Assembly: GCA_020852175.1 (NCBI GenBank)
Contig: JADZBH010000005.1
Coordinates: forward strand, 1-64,000
Direction of reading: 5' to 3'
DNA: 64,000 nucleotides
Source of the DNA: Bryobacterales bacterium
GTDB taxonomy: Bacteria > Acidobacteriota > Terriglobia > Bryobacterales > Bryobacteraceae
Shown here in pieces: positions 24,735 to 36,021 of this stretch; the first letter of the stretch is position 1, and each line of letters starts with the position of its first letter. The translations under genes and the position numbers were made by a program. The notes below the pieces were generated by a model, which did not search any database, was not told where the DNA came from, and worked only from the letters and a program-made list of their open reading frames with translations.

Positions 24735-25875
24735 GCTGCTTTACCTTCTCCCAGCGGCCCGTCCTGGCCGATTTCAGCACGGCATCGGTGACATAGTCGG
24801 TGGCGAGGCCGTCACGGAAGTTGGGTCCGGCGGGCTTGCCATCCTGCAAGCCTTGCAGGAAGTCCGCCACCTGGTGGATGAAGGTGTGCTCGTATCCGAT
24901 CTGGAGCCCGGGCACCCACCAGTGCTTCATGTACGGATGATCGCTGTCGGTGATGTGGAGCGAACGCCAGCCGCGCGTCAGGCCTTCGTCGCGGTGGTCG
25001 AAGTACTGCAACCGGTGCAGATCGTGAAGATCCCAGAAGATGGAGGCGTGTTCGCCGTTGATCTCGAAGGTATAGAGCGCCTTGTGGCCCCGGGCGTACC
25101 GTGTGGATTCAAAGGTGGCCAGCGAGCCGTTCGAGAAGCGGGCCAGGAAGGCGCTGGCGTCGTCGATGCTTACTTTTTCCACCTTGCCCGAAAGGTTGTG
25201 TTTGCGCTCCTTGACAAAGGTTTCCGTCATGGCCGTCACCTTGTCGATGGGGCCGTTCAACCACAGCGACGTGTCGATACAGTGGGCCAGCAGGTCGCCC
25301 GTGACGCCGGAGCCGGCAACCTTCGCGTCGAGCCGCCATAGCCCGGCGCCGCCCTGCGGCAGGTCCTTCGAGATCGTCCAATCCTGCAGGAACTTGGCGC
25401 GGTAATGGAAGATGCGGCCGAGACGGCCTTCGTCGATGAGCTGCTTGGCGAGCGTGACGGCGGGAACGCGGCGGTAGTTGTACCAGACCATGTTCGGCGC
25501 CTTGGCCTTTTCGACGGCCTTCACCATGGCCTCGGCCTGCGGGCCGTTCATGGCGAGCGGTTTTTCGCAGAGAATCATCTTGCCCGCCGCCGCCGCCGCT
25601 TCCGCGATCCGTGCGTGCGTATTGTTCGGGCTGGCGATGTCGATAAGGTCGATATCCTTGCGGGCGATCAGCTTCTTCCAATCGGTTTCCACCGATTCAT
25701 AGCCCCACTGTTCCGCGAAGGCTTTCGCCTTGCCGCCATCGCGGGCGCAGACCGCTTTCAACACAGGTTCGTATTCGAGATCGAAAAAGTTGTTCACCGT
25801 GCGGAAGGCGTTGGAATGGGTACGGCCCATGAAGCCGTAGCCGATGATGCCGACGTTCAGTTTCTTCTTGGACAA
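24721..25875 (-). CDS. Gfo/Idh/MocA family oxidoreductase
   Basis: 384 aa. The N-terminal Rossmann fold begins [20 protein letters not shown] (GxGxxG NAD(P) binding). It continues with the family EKPLA motif ([10 protein letters not shown]) and the C-terminal substrate domain ([23 protein letters not shown]). These enzymes oxidise or epimerise sugars, inositols or their acids in the cytoplasm. The chosen start is the TTG at 25875, because AGGAGA lies 6 nt upstream. A GTG at 25893 would overlap the preceding gene by 8 nt. It is the last gene of a four-gene operon with a TIM-barrel epimerase-like protein, suggesting joint processing of one sugar or polyol. Confidence 0.88.
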   Translation of the reverse strand: MSKKKLNVGIIGYGFMGRTHSNAFRTVNNFFDLEYEPVLKAVCARDGGKAKAFAEQWGYESVETDWKKLIARKDIDLIDIASPNNTHARIAEAAAAAGKMILCEKPLAMNGPQAEAMVKAVEKAKAPNMVWYNYRRVPAVTLAKQLIDEGRLGRIFHYRAKFLQDWTISKDLPQGGAGLWRLDAKVAGSGVTGDLLAHCIDTSLWLNGPIDKVTAMTETFVKERKHNLSGKVEKVSIDDASAFLARFSNGSLATFESTRYARGHKALYTFEINGEHASIFWDLHDLHRLQYFDHRDEGLTRGWRSLHITDSDHPYMKHWWVPGLQIGYEHTFIHQVADFLQGLQDGKPAGPNFRDGLATDYVTDAVLKSARTGRWEKVKQLRKK

Positions 25876-25885
25876 AGCAGGTCTC

Positions 25886-26923
25886 CTATTCACTCCAGCC
25901 GTGCGCGTTCCGGACGGCGATCATGGCGGCGAGGATGTCATTCCAGGTTTGCGGGTTCATCATGACCTCGTTGGAAAACATGCAGCCATCCCAGCAGATG
26001 TGGCTCATGCGTTTGGTGAGCTGGCCATCCTCGTCGCGCAGCCAGTAGCCGGCGTCGCGGGCGATGTTCAGCTTGCCGCTCGGGTCGGTGGCCTGGCAGT
26101 GGCGGCCGGTCTTGTCGTGGGAACCCTGTCCCTTCACCGTGGCGTCGTTCTGGGCGACGTGGAAATCGATGGTCCAGGGACGGAGGGCCTTGGTGAGCGT
26201 GCGCAGCGCGGCGGCCAGCCCGGCCTCGTCCCAGTTGAAATTCTCCGGCACGATGCGGTCTTCCGGAGCGTTGTAGCCGAGCGTGTAGAGAAGCGTGTGG
26301 GCCATGTCGGCCTGGAAGCCGATGTGCTCCGGGCGGCCCACCATTTCGAGCAGGTTCACCATCTTCTTCCAGCCTTGCATGCCGCCCCAGCAGATTTCGC
26401 CTTCGGCGGCGAGGCGTTCGCCATACCCGTCGGCGATGTCGCAGGCCTCTCGGAAGGTGGCGGCGATCTTTTTCTGATTGCCCTCGGGGTCGGCGGCCCA
26501 ATCGTGGACGCTGCATGCGGAGTCGATGCGGACGACGCCGGAGGGGCGGATGCCGATGTCCTTGAGCTGCCTGCCGATGGCGCAGGCCTTGCGTACCTGC
26601 GTGAGGAAGGCGCGGCGCTCCGCTTCCGTGCCCATCGCGGAACCGCCTCCGGTAGGCGGCCAGACGGGCGCGACCAGCGAACCGATCGCGAAGCCGAAGC
26701 CGGCGATATTATCCGCGAGCCCCTTGATGCCGTCCGGCGTCGAGTCGATGCTCGTGTGCGGATCGGCGAGGAAGAGATCGACGCCTTCAAAGCGCTGTCC
26801 TCCCACGTTGGCCGCCGCGGTGAGTTCGAGCATGGTGTCGAGACTGATGGGGGGCTCGGAGTCCGGGCCTTTGCCGACAAGGCCAGGCCACATGGCGTTG
26901 TGGAGTTTGGGGTAGTTGTTCAT
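25886..26923 (-). CDS. Sugar phosphate isomerase/epimerase-like TIM-barrel protein
   Basis: 345 aa, no signal peptide. Conserved stretches include [70 protein letters not shown] and [11 protein letters not shown], with acidic and His residues at barrel strand ends as in xylose-isomerase-like (AP endonuclease 2 fold) enzymes. The specific family is often found beside Gfo/Idh/MocA oxidoreductases and is annotated only as isomerase/epimerase. The substrate is unknown. The ATG at 26923 has AAGGAT 5 nt upstream; an ATG at 26977 would overlap the upstream gene. Ten nucleotides separate it from the oxidoreductase start. Confidence 0.8.
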   Translation of the reverse strand: MNNYPKLHNAMWPGLVGKGPDSEPPISLDTMLELTAAANVGGQRFEGVDLFLADPHTSIDSTPDGIKGLADNIAGFGFAIGSLVAPVWPPTGGGSAMGTEAERRAFLTQVRKACAIGRQLKDIGIRPSGVVRIDSACSVHDWAADPEGNQKKIAATFREACDIADGYGERLAAEGEICWGGMQGWKKMVNLLEMVGRPEHIGFQADMAHTLLYTLGYNAPEDRIVPENFNWDEAGLAAALRTLTKALRPWTIDFHVAQNDATVKGQGSHDKTGRHCQATDPSGKLNIARDAGYWLRDEDGQLTKRMSHICWDGCMFSNEVMMNPQTWNDILAAMIAVRNAHGWSE

Positions 26924-26943
26924 CGGAATCCTTCGGGCATATT

Positions 26944-27690
26944 TTATAAGCCGAAGACGCGGAGCGGCGTTTCCCAAAGGATGGCGCGGCGCGTTTCGGG
27001 CGTCAGGTCGAGCGTAAACAGCTTGCCGATTTCGGCTTCGAGACTTTCGGGAAGGTCGGAACCGGCCATAAGGCGCAAGGGTTCGACGTGGGCGATCACC
27101 TCGGCGCAGTGGTGGGGCATGAGGCTGGACAGCTCAATGAAAATGTTCGGACAGACCTGCGCCGCGACGATGGCCTCCAGGTAGTAGACGCTGCCGCCGG
27201 CATGTCCAAGAATGATGGGCAACTCCGGGAAGCGGCGTGCGGCGGAGATGAAGAGCGAGGGCAGCGCGAACGGCGCGCCGCTGCCGGTGTGGGCGACGAC
27301 GGCGAGGCTGTAACGCGCGGCGGTTTCAAAAAAGAAATCGCTGCGGCGCGAGACCGGGTTGAGCGGCTGATACTGCGGCTGTAGCTTGAGGGCGCGAAAT
27401 CCGAACTCCTCGGCGCAGCGGCGGACTTCGCCCTGAAACTCATCCGGGGAGACAAACGGGTTCAGGCAGGCGGCGCCGGTGAAGCGGTCCGGATGAGCCC
27501 GGATGGCCGCGGCGATCAGGTTGTGCTGCTGGCGGTAGTCGTCGACGACGGGGAACGGGATCAGGAGCGAGCGGTCGACGCCAGAGCGGTCCATGTGACG
27601 CAACAGTTCCCCAGCCGTGGCGGTGCGTCCGCTGTGGCGCGCGGCGCCAAGGTGAGTGTGCGTGTCGAAGACCCGGTAACCGTCGCGCAT
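26944..27690 (-). CDS. Amidohydrolase family metal-dependent hydrolase
   Basis: 248 aa. Strand-end motifs of the amidohydrolase-2 type barrel are visible: DTHTHLG at the N-terminus (two metal His), [33 protein letters not shown], and the final Asp in MAGSDLPES. Members hydrolyse or decarboxylate small ring or acid substrates (2-pyrone-4,6-dicarboxylate, gamma-resorcylate and lactone hydrolases). In a sugar-oxidation operon, lactone hydrolysis is the most natural role, which is inference. It lies between the dehydrogenase (9 nt gap) and the epimerase-like gene (20 nt gap). Confidence 0.82.
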   Translation of the reverse strand: MRDGYRVFDTHTHLGAARHSGRTATAGELLRHMDRSGVDRSLLIPFPVVDDYRQQHNLIAAAIRAHPDRFTGAACLNPFVSPDEFQGEVRRCAEEFGFRALKLQPQYQPLNPVSRRSDFFFETAARYSLAVVAHTGSGAPFALPSLFISAARRFPELPIILGHAGGSVYYLEAIVAAQVCPNIFIELSSLMPHHCAEVIAHVEPLRLMAGSDLPESLEAEIGKLFTLDLTPETRRAILWETPLRVFGL

Positions 27691-27699
27691 GATCTTCCC

Positions 27700-28758
27700 C
27701 TACAACGCTTCGAGAATGCGCTCCGTCATCTGGCGCGTGGTGAGGGCGCCGCCGAGATCGGCGGTGCGGTTGGCGCTGGAGCAGCAGACCTGTTGAACGG
27801 CGCGCCGGATCATGTGGGCCCCGCGGGTGGTCTCGGCGCCTGGCAGCCAATCGAGCATCATGGCGGCGGAGAGGATGGTGGCGATGGGGTTGGCGACTCC
27901 CTGCCCGGCGATGCCGGGAGCCGAGCCGTGCGAGGGCTGGAAGACGCCGTGCTTCTCCCCAATGTCGGCCGAGGGCGCCATGCCCATGCCGCCAACGATT
28001 CCGGCGGCGAGATCGCTGAGAATGTCTCCGAAAAGATTTTCCATCACCATCACGTCGAAGCGTTCGGGCTTCTGGACAAGGTAGAGCGCGGCGGCGTCCA
28101 CATAGATGCGCTCGGCGCTCACGTCGGGAAATTCGGCCGCGACATGGTCGAACACCATGCGGAAGAAGGCCATGGAGGGCAGGACGTTGGCTTTGTCGAC
28201 GAGCGTGACGAACTTGCGGCGGCGGCGGGCTTCCTGAAACGCGGCGCGAACGATGCGCTCGGCGCCGCGGCGCGTGACCACAAGACGGTCGGACACCTCC
28301 CCGGCATCCTTGAGCCAGGTGTTCTTGCGGGTAGCGAAGAGGCCCTCGGTGTTCTCCCGGAAGATGACGAGGTCGATGCCTCCTTCCTGGTAACCCTTCA
28401 ACGGCGTATGCGCGGCGTTGTAGAGGTGGATGGGGCGGATGCCGGCAAAGAGGTCGAGTTCTTCGCGCAGATCGAGTTGCGGGGCCATCTCCGTGCCGCC
28501 GGGCCAGCGTACATCGGGCAGGCCCATGGCGCCGAGCAGCGTGGCGTCGGCCGACCGGCAGGCTTCCAGCGTGCTGGCTGGCAGTGGATTGCCGTTCTTG
28601 AGAAACTCACCCGCGCCGGCGGGAAACTCGTTGTAGACGAGAGTAACGCCGGTGAGCTTCTCCCCCACCGCGTCGAGCACCTGCAAGGCGGAGGCGGCCA
28701 CCTCGGGTCCAATGCCGTCGCCGCCCAGCACGGCGATCCGGAAGAAATGACTCTGCAT
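27700..28758 (-). CDS. Isocitrate/isopropylmalate dehydrogenase family enzyme
   Basis: 352 aa. Family motifs: [40 protein letters not shown], the metal and NAD region [19 protein letters not shown] and [18 protein letters not shown]. These enzymes oxidatively decarboxylate 2-hydroxy acids. The [11 protein letters not shown] form and the catabolic neighbours point to a tartrate/D-malate dehydrogenase-like role rather than LeuB of leucine synthesis, but this is not proven. A consensus TATAAT lies 12 nt before the ATG at 28758, so this is the first gene of the operon with a leader of only about 5 nt. A longer frame to 28938 overlaps the divergent cupin gene and is rejected. Confidence 0.85.
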   Translation of the reverse strand: MQSHFFRIAVLGGDGIGPEVAASALQVLDAVGEKLTGVTLVYNEFPAGAGEFLKNGNPLPASTLEACRSADATLLGAMGLPDVRWPGGTEMAPQLDLREELDLFAGIRPIHLYNAAHTPLKGYQEGGIDLVIFRENTEGLFATRKNTWLKDAGEVSDRLVVTRRGAERIVRAAFQEARRRRKFVTLVDKANVLPSMAFFRMVFDHVAAEFPDVSAERIYVDAAALYLVQKPERFDVMVMENLFGDILSDLAAGIVGGMGMAPSADIGEKHGVFQPSHGSAPGIAGQGVANPIATILSAAMMLDWLPGAETTRGAHMIRRAVQQVCCSSANRTADLGGALTTRQMTERILEAL

Positions 28759-28770
28759 GGCCAAGGGGCG

Positions 28771-28776
28771 ATTATA
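28771..28776 (-). promoter_or_regulatory. TATAAT -10 element of the four-gene catabolic operon
   Basis: A perfect TATAAT on the reverse strand (28776-28771), 12 nt before the ATG at 28758. A very short leader is expected. Confidence 0.5.
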
Positions 28777-28818
28777 TCGCCGCCGCCGCGCCGGGTTCCG
28801 TTCACGCGCGGGTTGTTG

Positions 28819-28824
28819 TAGAGT
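28819..28824 (+). promoter_or_regulatory. TAGAGT -10-like element, candidate leaderless promoter of the cupin gene
   Basis: TAGAGT ends 7 nt before the ATG at 28832. TTCCGT at 28796-28801 gives a 17-bp spacer but is a poor -35. Confidence 0.35.
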
Positions 28825-28831
28825 GCTCGGA

Positions 28832-29698
28832 ATGCGAACCGCCATTCTTGCCGCCTTGTGTGTGTTGAGCCTGTCCGCGAAGGATCCGTTGCCGCAGCGT
28901 ATCGCCCGCGCCGAGCCAGGCAAACTGCGCGCCATCAAAGGCGTTCACGCGGGAGCGGGCGAACTGCATTACACCGGGCTGTTCGACGCCGAGACCTTCA
29001 ACACGAACGTCATCTTTCTTCACCGGGGCGTGATTCAGCCCAAGAGCGGCATCGGCCACCACTTCCATAACCACATGGAAGAGATGTTCGTGATCTTCGA
29101 CGGCGAGGCGCAGTTCACCATCAATGGCAGAACGTCGCTGTTGCAGGCGCCAGCGGGAGCGCCGAACCGGATGGGCAGTTCGCACGCCATTTACAACGCC
29201 ACCGACAAACCGGTGCAGTGGATGAACATCGCCGTGGGCAGCATCAAGGGCAAGTACGACGCCTTCGACCTGGGCGATTCGCGTGAAGGAGCGCCTCTGG
29301 ATGCCAAGCCGGTGTTCGTAAGCATGCGCCTGGACCGTGCGATGCTGCGTCCGGCTCCGGCGTATCACGGCGGCGCGGGCACGGCTCGATACCGGCGCGC
29401 GCTGCCGCCGGAGGTCTTTTTCACGAACTGGTCCTATGTGGATCATCTGTTGTTGCCACCGGGAGCGGGCGACGGGCGGCACCGGCACGAAGGCGTCGAG
29501 GAGTTCTACTACGTGATGGCGGGCGCGGGGACCTTCCGTGTTGGCTCTCAGACGGCGCCGGTAAAGGCGGGCGACGCGATTCCGGTGTTTCTGAACGAGG
29601 TGCACTCGGTGGAGAACACGGGGCCGGGCGAGTTGGAACTTATGATCGTGGGGGTCGCTCGGACGAAGTGGGCCCTGGATACGGTGGAGGTGAAGTAG
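28832..29698 (+). CDS. Secreted bicupin protein
   Basis: 288 aa with a short signal peptide ([15 protein letters not shown]). Two cupin barrels are visible: the first with [17 protein letters not shown] (residues near 75) and the second with [19 protein letters not shown]. Each has the His/Glu pattern that binds a divalent metal. Bicupins include oxalate decarboxylase, auxin-binding-like and germin-like proteins; this one is not assignable to a substrate. The last 59 nt overlap, in antisense, the 3' end of the K+ channel gene. It is divergent from the catabolic operon and could share control with it. Confidence 0.8.
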   Translation: MRTAILAALCVLSLSAKDPLPQRIARAEPGKLRAIKGVHAGAGELHYTGLFDAETFNTNVIFLHRGVIQPKSGIGHHFHNHMEEMFVIFDGEAQFTINGRTSLLQAPAGAPNRMGSSHAIYNATDKPVQWMNIAVGSIKGKYDAFDLGDSREGAPLDAKPVFVSMRLDRAMLRPAPAYHGGAGTARYRRALPPEVFFTNWSYVDHLLLPPGAGDGRHRHEGVEEFYYVMAGAGTFRVGSQTAPVKAGDAIPVFLNEVHSVENTGPGELELMIVGVARTKWALDTVEVK

Positions 29699-30422
29699 CG
29701 TCGGCGCGGCGGAGAAGCTCCTGGAGCATGGCTTCCATGCGGGCCGTGCGGTCGCGCAGTTCCCGCAGTTCGACGCCCTCTTCCTGGCCGACAAAGTAGG
29801 TGGTGATGGAGGCCGCCAGCGTGGAAACCAGGCCGACGCCGGCCATCATGATCACCACGGCGATGACGCGTCCCCAGGGCGTTTGGGGCGCGATGTCGCC
29901 ATAGCCGACGGTGGTGGCGGTGACCACGGCCCACCAGATGCCGTCGCCGAAGCCACCCTTGACGGTGGAGGGTTCGATCAGCGTGATGCCCGCGCCGCCG
30001 GCGAAGATCGTGAACAGCGTCAGGCACAGGACGTAAAGCAGTCCGCGCCGTGCGAGCACGGCTTTCAACTCCCCGAGGCCGCGTATGGTGACGCCTGCCA
30101 GGCGTACCAGACGCACCAGGCGGGACAACCGCGCCAGCCGGGTGAGGCTGAGCATGGCGGGCACCAGCGGGAAGGAGAGAACGATCACCAGGGGGCTGAT
30201 CCAGTTGGCCCGCGCGTAGGCGCGCCGGTCAGGCCAGAGCGTAAGCTCGACGGCGTACTCGCAGACGAAGATGAGCCACACGGCCCAGTCGGCGATTTGC
30301 ACCGCGAGGCTGTTGTTGCCCTGCTCCTGCAGAATCACCAGAGGCACCGTCAAGGCGGCGGCGAACACCACCGATGCATTGATCGCCCGTCCCAAGCCGC
30401 CCTCAAGGGGGTTCGCGCGCAT
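29640..30422 (-). CDS. Voltage-sensor-type potassium channel
   Basis: 260 aa. Several N-terminal helices are followed by an S4-like helix with regularly spaced arginines ([18 protein letters not shown], residues about 93-110), a pore helix and the K+ selectivity filter TVGYGD at about 171-176. A last transmembrane helix ([19 protein letters not shown]) and a cytoplasmic coiled coil ([20 protein letters not shown]) follow. This is a six-helix Kv-like channel that would form tetramers in the inner membrane. The start at 30422 is chosen 43 nt from the divergent dehydrogenase gene; the frame stays open to 30560. The 3' end overlaps the cupin gene by 59 nt. Confidence 0.88.
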   Translation of the reverse strand: MRANPLEGGLGRAINASVVFAAALTVPLVILQEQGNNSLAVQIADWAVWLIFVCEYAVELTLWPDRRAYARANWISPLVIVLSFPLVPAMLSLTRLARLSRLVRLVRLAGVTIRGLGELKAVLARRGLLYVLCLTLFTIFAGGAGITLIEPSTVKGGFGDGIWWAVVTATTVGYGDIAPQTPWGRVIAVVIMMAGVGLVSTLAASITTYFVGQEEGVELRELRDRTARMEAMLQELLRRADATSPPPYPGPTSSERPPRS

Positions 30423-30452
30423 TCCTCTCTTATCGCACGGCCGGCGCGCCTG

Positions 30453-30458
30453 TACAAT
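30453..30458 (+). promoter_or_regulatory. TACAAT -10 element, candidate leaderless promoter of the alcohol dehydrogenase gene
   Basis: TACAAT ends 7 nt before the ATG at 30466, putting the expected transcription start at the start codon. There is no Shine-Dalgarno sequence in between. Confidence 0.5.
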
Positions 30459-30465
30459 AAGCCCC

Positions 30466-31467
30466 ATGCGTGCAGCACAACTGACGGGCGACTTCGGGTT
30501 GGACGAGTTGAAAATCCGGGAAGCGGCGGAGCGGCCCCTGGCGCCGGGCGAAATTCGCATTCGCGTGGAGGCCGTGTCGCTTAATTACCGCGATCTGTTG
30601 GTGGTCAAGGGGCTCTACGCCAGGAAGTTGCCGTTTCCGTTGACGATCTGTTCGGACTGCGCGGGTATTGTGACCGAGACCGGCGAGGGCGTGACGCGTG
30701 TGAAAGCGGGCGAGCGCGTCTCGCCGTGCTTCATGCCGGGATGGCTTACCGGAGCCGTGACGGAGGCGGCGGCGCGTGGGGCGCTGGGGGCCTTCGCCGA
30801 TGGCGTGCTGGCCGAAACGATTGCGATGCCGGAGACGGGAGTGGTGGCGGCGCCTGCTCACCTGACGGCCGAGGAGGCCGCGACGCTGCCCTGCGCGGCG
30901 GTGACGGTTTGGCATGCTCTGGTGGTGCGGTGCGGCTTGCAGCCGGGCGACACGGTGTTGACGATCGGCACGGGCGGCGTGTCGCTGTTCGCGGTGCAGA
31001 TCGCATCCATGCTGGGCGCGCGCGTGGTGGTGTTGAGTTCAAGCGACGCCAAGCTGGAACGGGCGCGGGCGCTGGGCGCGACCGAGGGCATCAATTATGT
31101 AACCACGCCCGACTGGGACGGCGAATTGAAGAAACGGGGCATCGCGCCGGATCATGTGGTGGAGGTGGGCGGTACGGCGACTCTGGCCAAGTCCATCAAG
31201 AGCGCGCGTATGGGAGGCAATCTCGCGCTGATCGGTAACGTGTCGGGCGGCGGCGAGACGAACGTGATTCCGGCGTTCATGAAAAACCTGACGCTGCACG
31301 GCGTGTTCGTGGGCTCGCGCGAAATGTTCGAGGCTTTGAACGCGGCGGTTTCGGCGCATGGCATGAGACCCGTTGTGGATCGCGTCTTCCCGTTCGAGGA
31401 GATTGCCGCGGCGCTGCGCCACCTGGAGAGCGGCGCTTTCGGTAAAGTAGTCGTCCGGGTAAGTTAA
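30466..31467 (+). CDS. Zinc-independent NAD(P)-dependent alcohol dehydrogenase / quinone oxidoreductase (MDR family)
   Basis: 333 aa. Medium-chain dehydrogenase layout: GroES-like N-terminal domain (VEAVSLNYRDLLVVKGLY, ICSDCAGIVTETGEGV), then a Rossmann domain (TVLTIGTGGVSLFAVQIASM, GARVVVLSSSDAKLERARAL). The structural four-Cys zinc loop is absent and catalytic zinc ligands are incomplete, as in the quinone oxidoreductase-like subgroup. It would reduce a quinone, enal or ketone with NADPH in the cytoplasm. No Shine-Dalgarno precedes the ATG. The next gene starts 5 nt after the stop, so the two form an operon. Confidence 0.87.
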   Translation: MRAAQLTGDFGLDELKIREAAERPLAPGEIRIRVEAVSLNYRDLLVVKGLYARKLPFPLTICSDCAGIVTETGEGVTRVKAGERVSPCFMPGWLTGAVTEAAARGALGAFADGVLAETIAMPETGVVAAPAHLTAEEAATLPCAAVTVWHALVVRCGLQPGDTVLTIGTGGVSLFAVQIASMLGARVVVLSSSDAKLERARALGATEGINYVTTPDWDGELKKRGIAPDHVVEVGGTATLAKSIKSARMGGNLALIGNVSGGGETNVIPAFMKNLTLHGVFVGSREMFEALNAAVSAHGMRPVVDRVFPFEEIAAALRHLESGAFGKVVVRVS

Positions 31468-31472
31468 GGAAT

Positions 31473-31793
31473 ATGCCAATCCAACTGCATTGCGATCTAC
31501 AGGTGGCCGCGGGCCACGAAGCCGAGATTGAGCGTGTGTTCACGGAGGTGTTCTCCCCCGCGATGGCGCGCCGGGAGGGCTTCGTCGAAGTGAGGTTCTT
31601 AAAGCTGATCGCGTCGTACAAAGGGAATCCGGAGCCTTGGAACTACCGGTTGGTGATCGGATTCGAAACCGAGGAGCTGCGGAAGGCCTGGGCTGCGTGC
31701 GACGAGCACCAGCGCGTGTGGCCGCTGATGGAAGCTCACCTCACAGGCGAGCAGTGGCAGGGCTGGCTCTACGGCGTGGCGGGGGCGCTCTAA
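31473..31793 (+). CDS. Antibiotic-biosynthesis-monooxygenase-like (dimeric alpha/beta barrel) protein
   Basis: 106 aa, no signal peptide. The pattern QLHCDLQVAAGHEAEIERVF, EGFVEVRFLKL, YRLVIGFETEELRKAW with a C-terminal strand is that of ferredoxin-like ABM/stress-responsive dimeric barrels. These act as small monooxygenases or stress proteins. It follows the oxidoreductase gene by 5 nt and may act on the same quinone-like compound, which is inference from context. Confidence 0.6.
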   Translation: MPIQLHCDLQVAAGHEAEIERVFTEVFSPAMARREGFVEVRFLKLIASYKGNPEPWNYRLVIGFETEELRKAWAACDEHQRVWPLMEAHLTGEQWQGWLYGVAGAL

Positions 31794-31798
31794 AAGGA

Positions 31799-31835
31799 AA
31801 AGGGAGCAGGCGTGGCGGACACGCTTGCCCCCTTC
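31799..31835 (-). terminator. Intrinsic terminator of the response regulator gene
   Basis: AAGGG-A-GCAGGCGTG and CACGCTTGC-CCCCTT pair around a 5-nt loop. On the reverse strand the hairpin is followed by TTTTCCTTTT. It lies between the convergent ABM and regulator genes. Confidence 0.8.
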
Positions 31836-31855
31836 AAGACAGATACGGCTGATGG

Positions 31856-32638
31856 TTACTTGTCGCCGCCCAGGTGCAAACCTTTGTGGATGGCGTAGAG
31901 GGCGAGTTCCAGACGGTCGGAAACGCCGAGCTTATCGAAGATGTTGTGCAGGTGGTTCTTCACCGTCTGCTCGGAGATGAACATCTTCTCGGCCATTTCC
32001 TTGTTCTTATAGCCTTGGGCGACCAGGGCGACGATTTCCCGTTCGCGCGCGCTGAGCGGGCTCCGCTCGCGGCCCTTGGCGCCGCTGCCGCCGCCGTTGG
32101 CATCCGAAGGCGAGGCAAACTGCCGCATGACAGCGGCCGTGGTGTGCGAATCCAGCCAGATTTCGCCGGAATACACCTTGCGGATGCTCTTGACGATCAA
32201 CTCGGGCTGGGTTTGCTTGATGACGATGCCGGAGCAGCCGAGCTTCATCGCCTGCACCCATTCGTTCTTGTCCTCGGAGGCGGTCAGGACGATGATCTTG
32301 GTTTGATGGGAGGCGTGCTGGAGCGTCTGGAGGGCGGAAAGCCCATCCATGCCGGGCATTTTCAGGTCGAGAAGCAGGACATCGGGGTGGAGATCCTCGA
32401 TGAGTTCCAGGGCGGTACGGCCATTGTCGGCCTCGCCCACCACCTCAAAATCTTCTTCCAGATTGAGTAACTTACGGAGACCTTCCCGCACGATGGGGTG
32501 GTCGTCCACGAGACCGATGCGGACTTTTCGCTTCTCCGGTGCAACGGCCACTGGCTGCTCGGCCGGAGCCTCGGTCGCCGAGGCCATGCTTTCGAGCGCC
32601 TCTTCCAGAGGCGATTTGCTTGTGATTCCCTCAGCCAT
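31856..32638 (-). CDS. NarL/FixJ-type response regulator
   Basis: 260 aa. A roughly 36-residue Ala/Glu/Pro-rich N-terminal extension precedes the receiver domain (RIGLVDDHPIVREGLRKLL, phosphoacceptor Asp91 in LLLDLKMPGMDG, switch region IIVLTASEDK). A C-terminal LuxR-type helix-turn-helix follows (LSAREREIVALVAQGYKNKE, ISEQTVKNHLHNIFDKLGV). The N-terminal extension and a Gly/Ser linker before the HTH are unusual. No kinase gene adjoins it; the hybrid kinase at 22344 is far away. The upstream region holds several TAGTAC-type motifs that could be its own operators. Confidence 0.9.
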   Translation of the reverse strand: MAEGITSKSPLEEALESMASATEAPAEQPVAVAPEKRKVRIGLVDDHPIVREGLRKLLNLEEDFEVVGEADNGRTALELIEDLHPDVLLLDLKMPGMDGLSALQTLQHASHQTKIIVLTASEDKNEWVQAMKLGCSGIVIKQTQPELIVKSIRKVYSGEIWLDSHTTAAVMRQFASPSDANGGGSGAKGRERSPLSAREREIVALVAQGYKNKEMAEKMFISEQTVKNHLHNIFDKLGVSDRLELALYAIHKGLHLGGDK

Positions 32639-32955
32639 ACTTCGTTCCTTCCCGCGGTTAGCGCCCGCTTCCCAGACTGCGGAAAGGCGGCCTGAGTGCC
32701 TGCCCTTCTCCTCAAAAGTGAGGCAGGCGGCCAGAAATTCCCTGAGCTACGTTGCGCTCCGCTTTGGTACTACGACTTGATTCTATGGCCGATCTAGTAC
32801 CCGGTCAATTCAGGGACCCCTTAAGGCGCAAGTTCAAACTTGCCTAGATCGAACTCGTAGATCCCCCTACCCTTACTTCCAGTACGCGACCGAAAGGCGT
32901 CCGGGGGATCAATAGGACTACAAGTACTATTGTCGCAAATGGGCGTGCCGCGGCT
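32639..32955 (-). promoter_or_regulatory. Regulatory region of the response regulator gene
   Basis: About 317 bp without a gene, much richer in A+T than its surroundings. It contains GGTACTAC (32766-32773), CTAGTACC (32794-32801), the inverted repeat GCAAGTT-CA-AACTTGC (32828-32843), and AAGTACTA (about 32922-32929) inside an imperfect inverted repeat. The density of GTAC-centred elements suggests binding sites, perhaps for autoregulation. That role is inference. Confidence 0.4.
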
Positions 32956-33468
32956 TCAGCGAGGCCGCGCTTCCATGTGGCGCTTTAGCTCCAACAGGGT
33001 GGCTTCCTCGGCCTTATTGCCATTCAGGAACAGCGCCAGTCCGCGGAAAAACGGATTGCCAATGCGAATCCGGGCGTCGGAGGTGACGCGCGACCCCGAA
33101 GCGGCGGGCTCGACGGTGATCTCCCACTCGCCCGAAAAGCTCGCGCCGGGTGAGCCCATGCGCGCCGTGTACCGGTGGGGAGGATCGAGGGAGAGGACTT
33201 CCGTCTCCATTTCACCGGCCGATCCGCCAATCTGATACCTGAGCGGGTTGGACGAGACTTTTCGCACCGTCTTGACCTCGCTCGACCACAGCGGAAGGTT
33301 CTCGACGTTGGAGAGGAAGTGGAATACTTCGGCCTGCGGGCGGGCGATCTCCACGCTGGCGTGGGCAGTGATGACGGGCGACAGGAAGAAACCTGTGAGG
33401 GTGACCAGGATGACGGCGGCGGCCACACCGGCCACGGCCAGGGCGATCCATCTGCCAATGTTCTTCAT
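32956..33468 (-). CDS. SRPBCC family protein with N-terminal membrane anchor
   Basis: 170 aa. A hydrophobic helix (WIALAVAGVAAAVILVTLTG, residues about 7-27) precedes a polyketide-cyclase/SRPBCC domain: ASVEIARPQAEVFHFLSNVE, LPLWSSEVKTV, YTARMGSP, WEITVEPAASGSRV, and a final helix. Such domains form a hydrophobic ligand cavity; no ligand can be named. The gene starts 23 nt after leuS and is probably co-transcribed with it. Its 3' end opens into the regulatory region of the response regulator gene. Confidence 0.75.
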   Translation of the reverse strand: MKNIGRWIALAVAGVAAAVILVTLTGFFLSPVITAHASVEIARPQAEVFHFLSNVENLPLWSSEVKTVRKVSSNPLRYQIGGSAGEMETEVLSLDPPHRYTARMGSPGASFSGEWEITVEPAASGSRVTSDARIRIGNPFFRGLALFLNGNKAEEATLLELKRHMEARPR

Positions 33469-33491
33469 GGCGGGGTTGCTACCTCATGAGG

Positions 33492-35951
<2,460 letters not shown>

Positions 35952-36021
35952 GGGGGTTTCCTAATAGTGTAGTGGGTTTGGGAGAATCACCCCTCGCCGC
36001 TTCTACAATGGGGGAGTGAAG

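Noticed and set aside
35952-36021. Possible T-box leader of leuS
   Set aside because: Only 70 nt separate leuS from the divergent CDF gene, too short for a T-box, and no T-box motif is visible.
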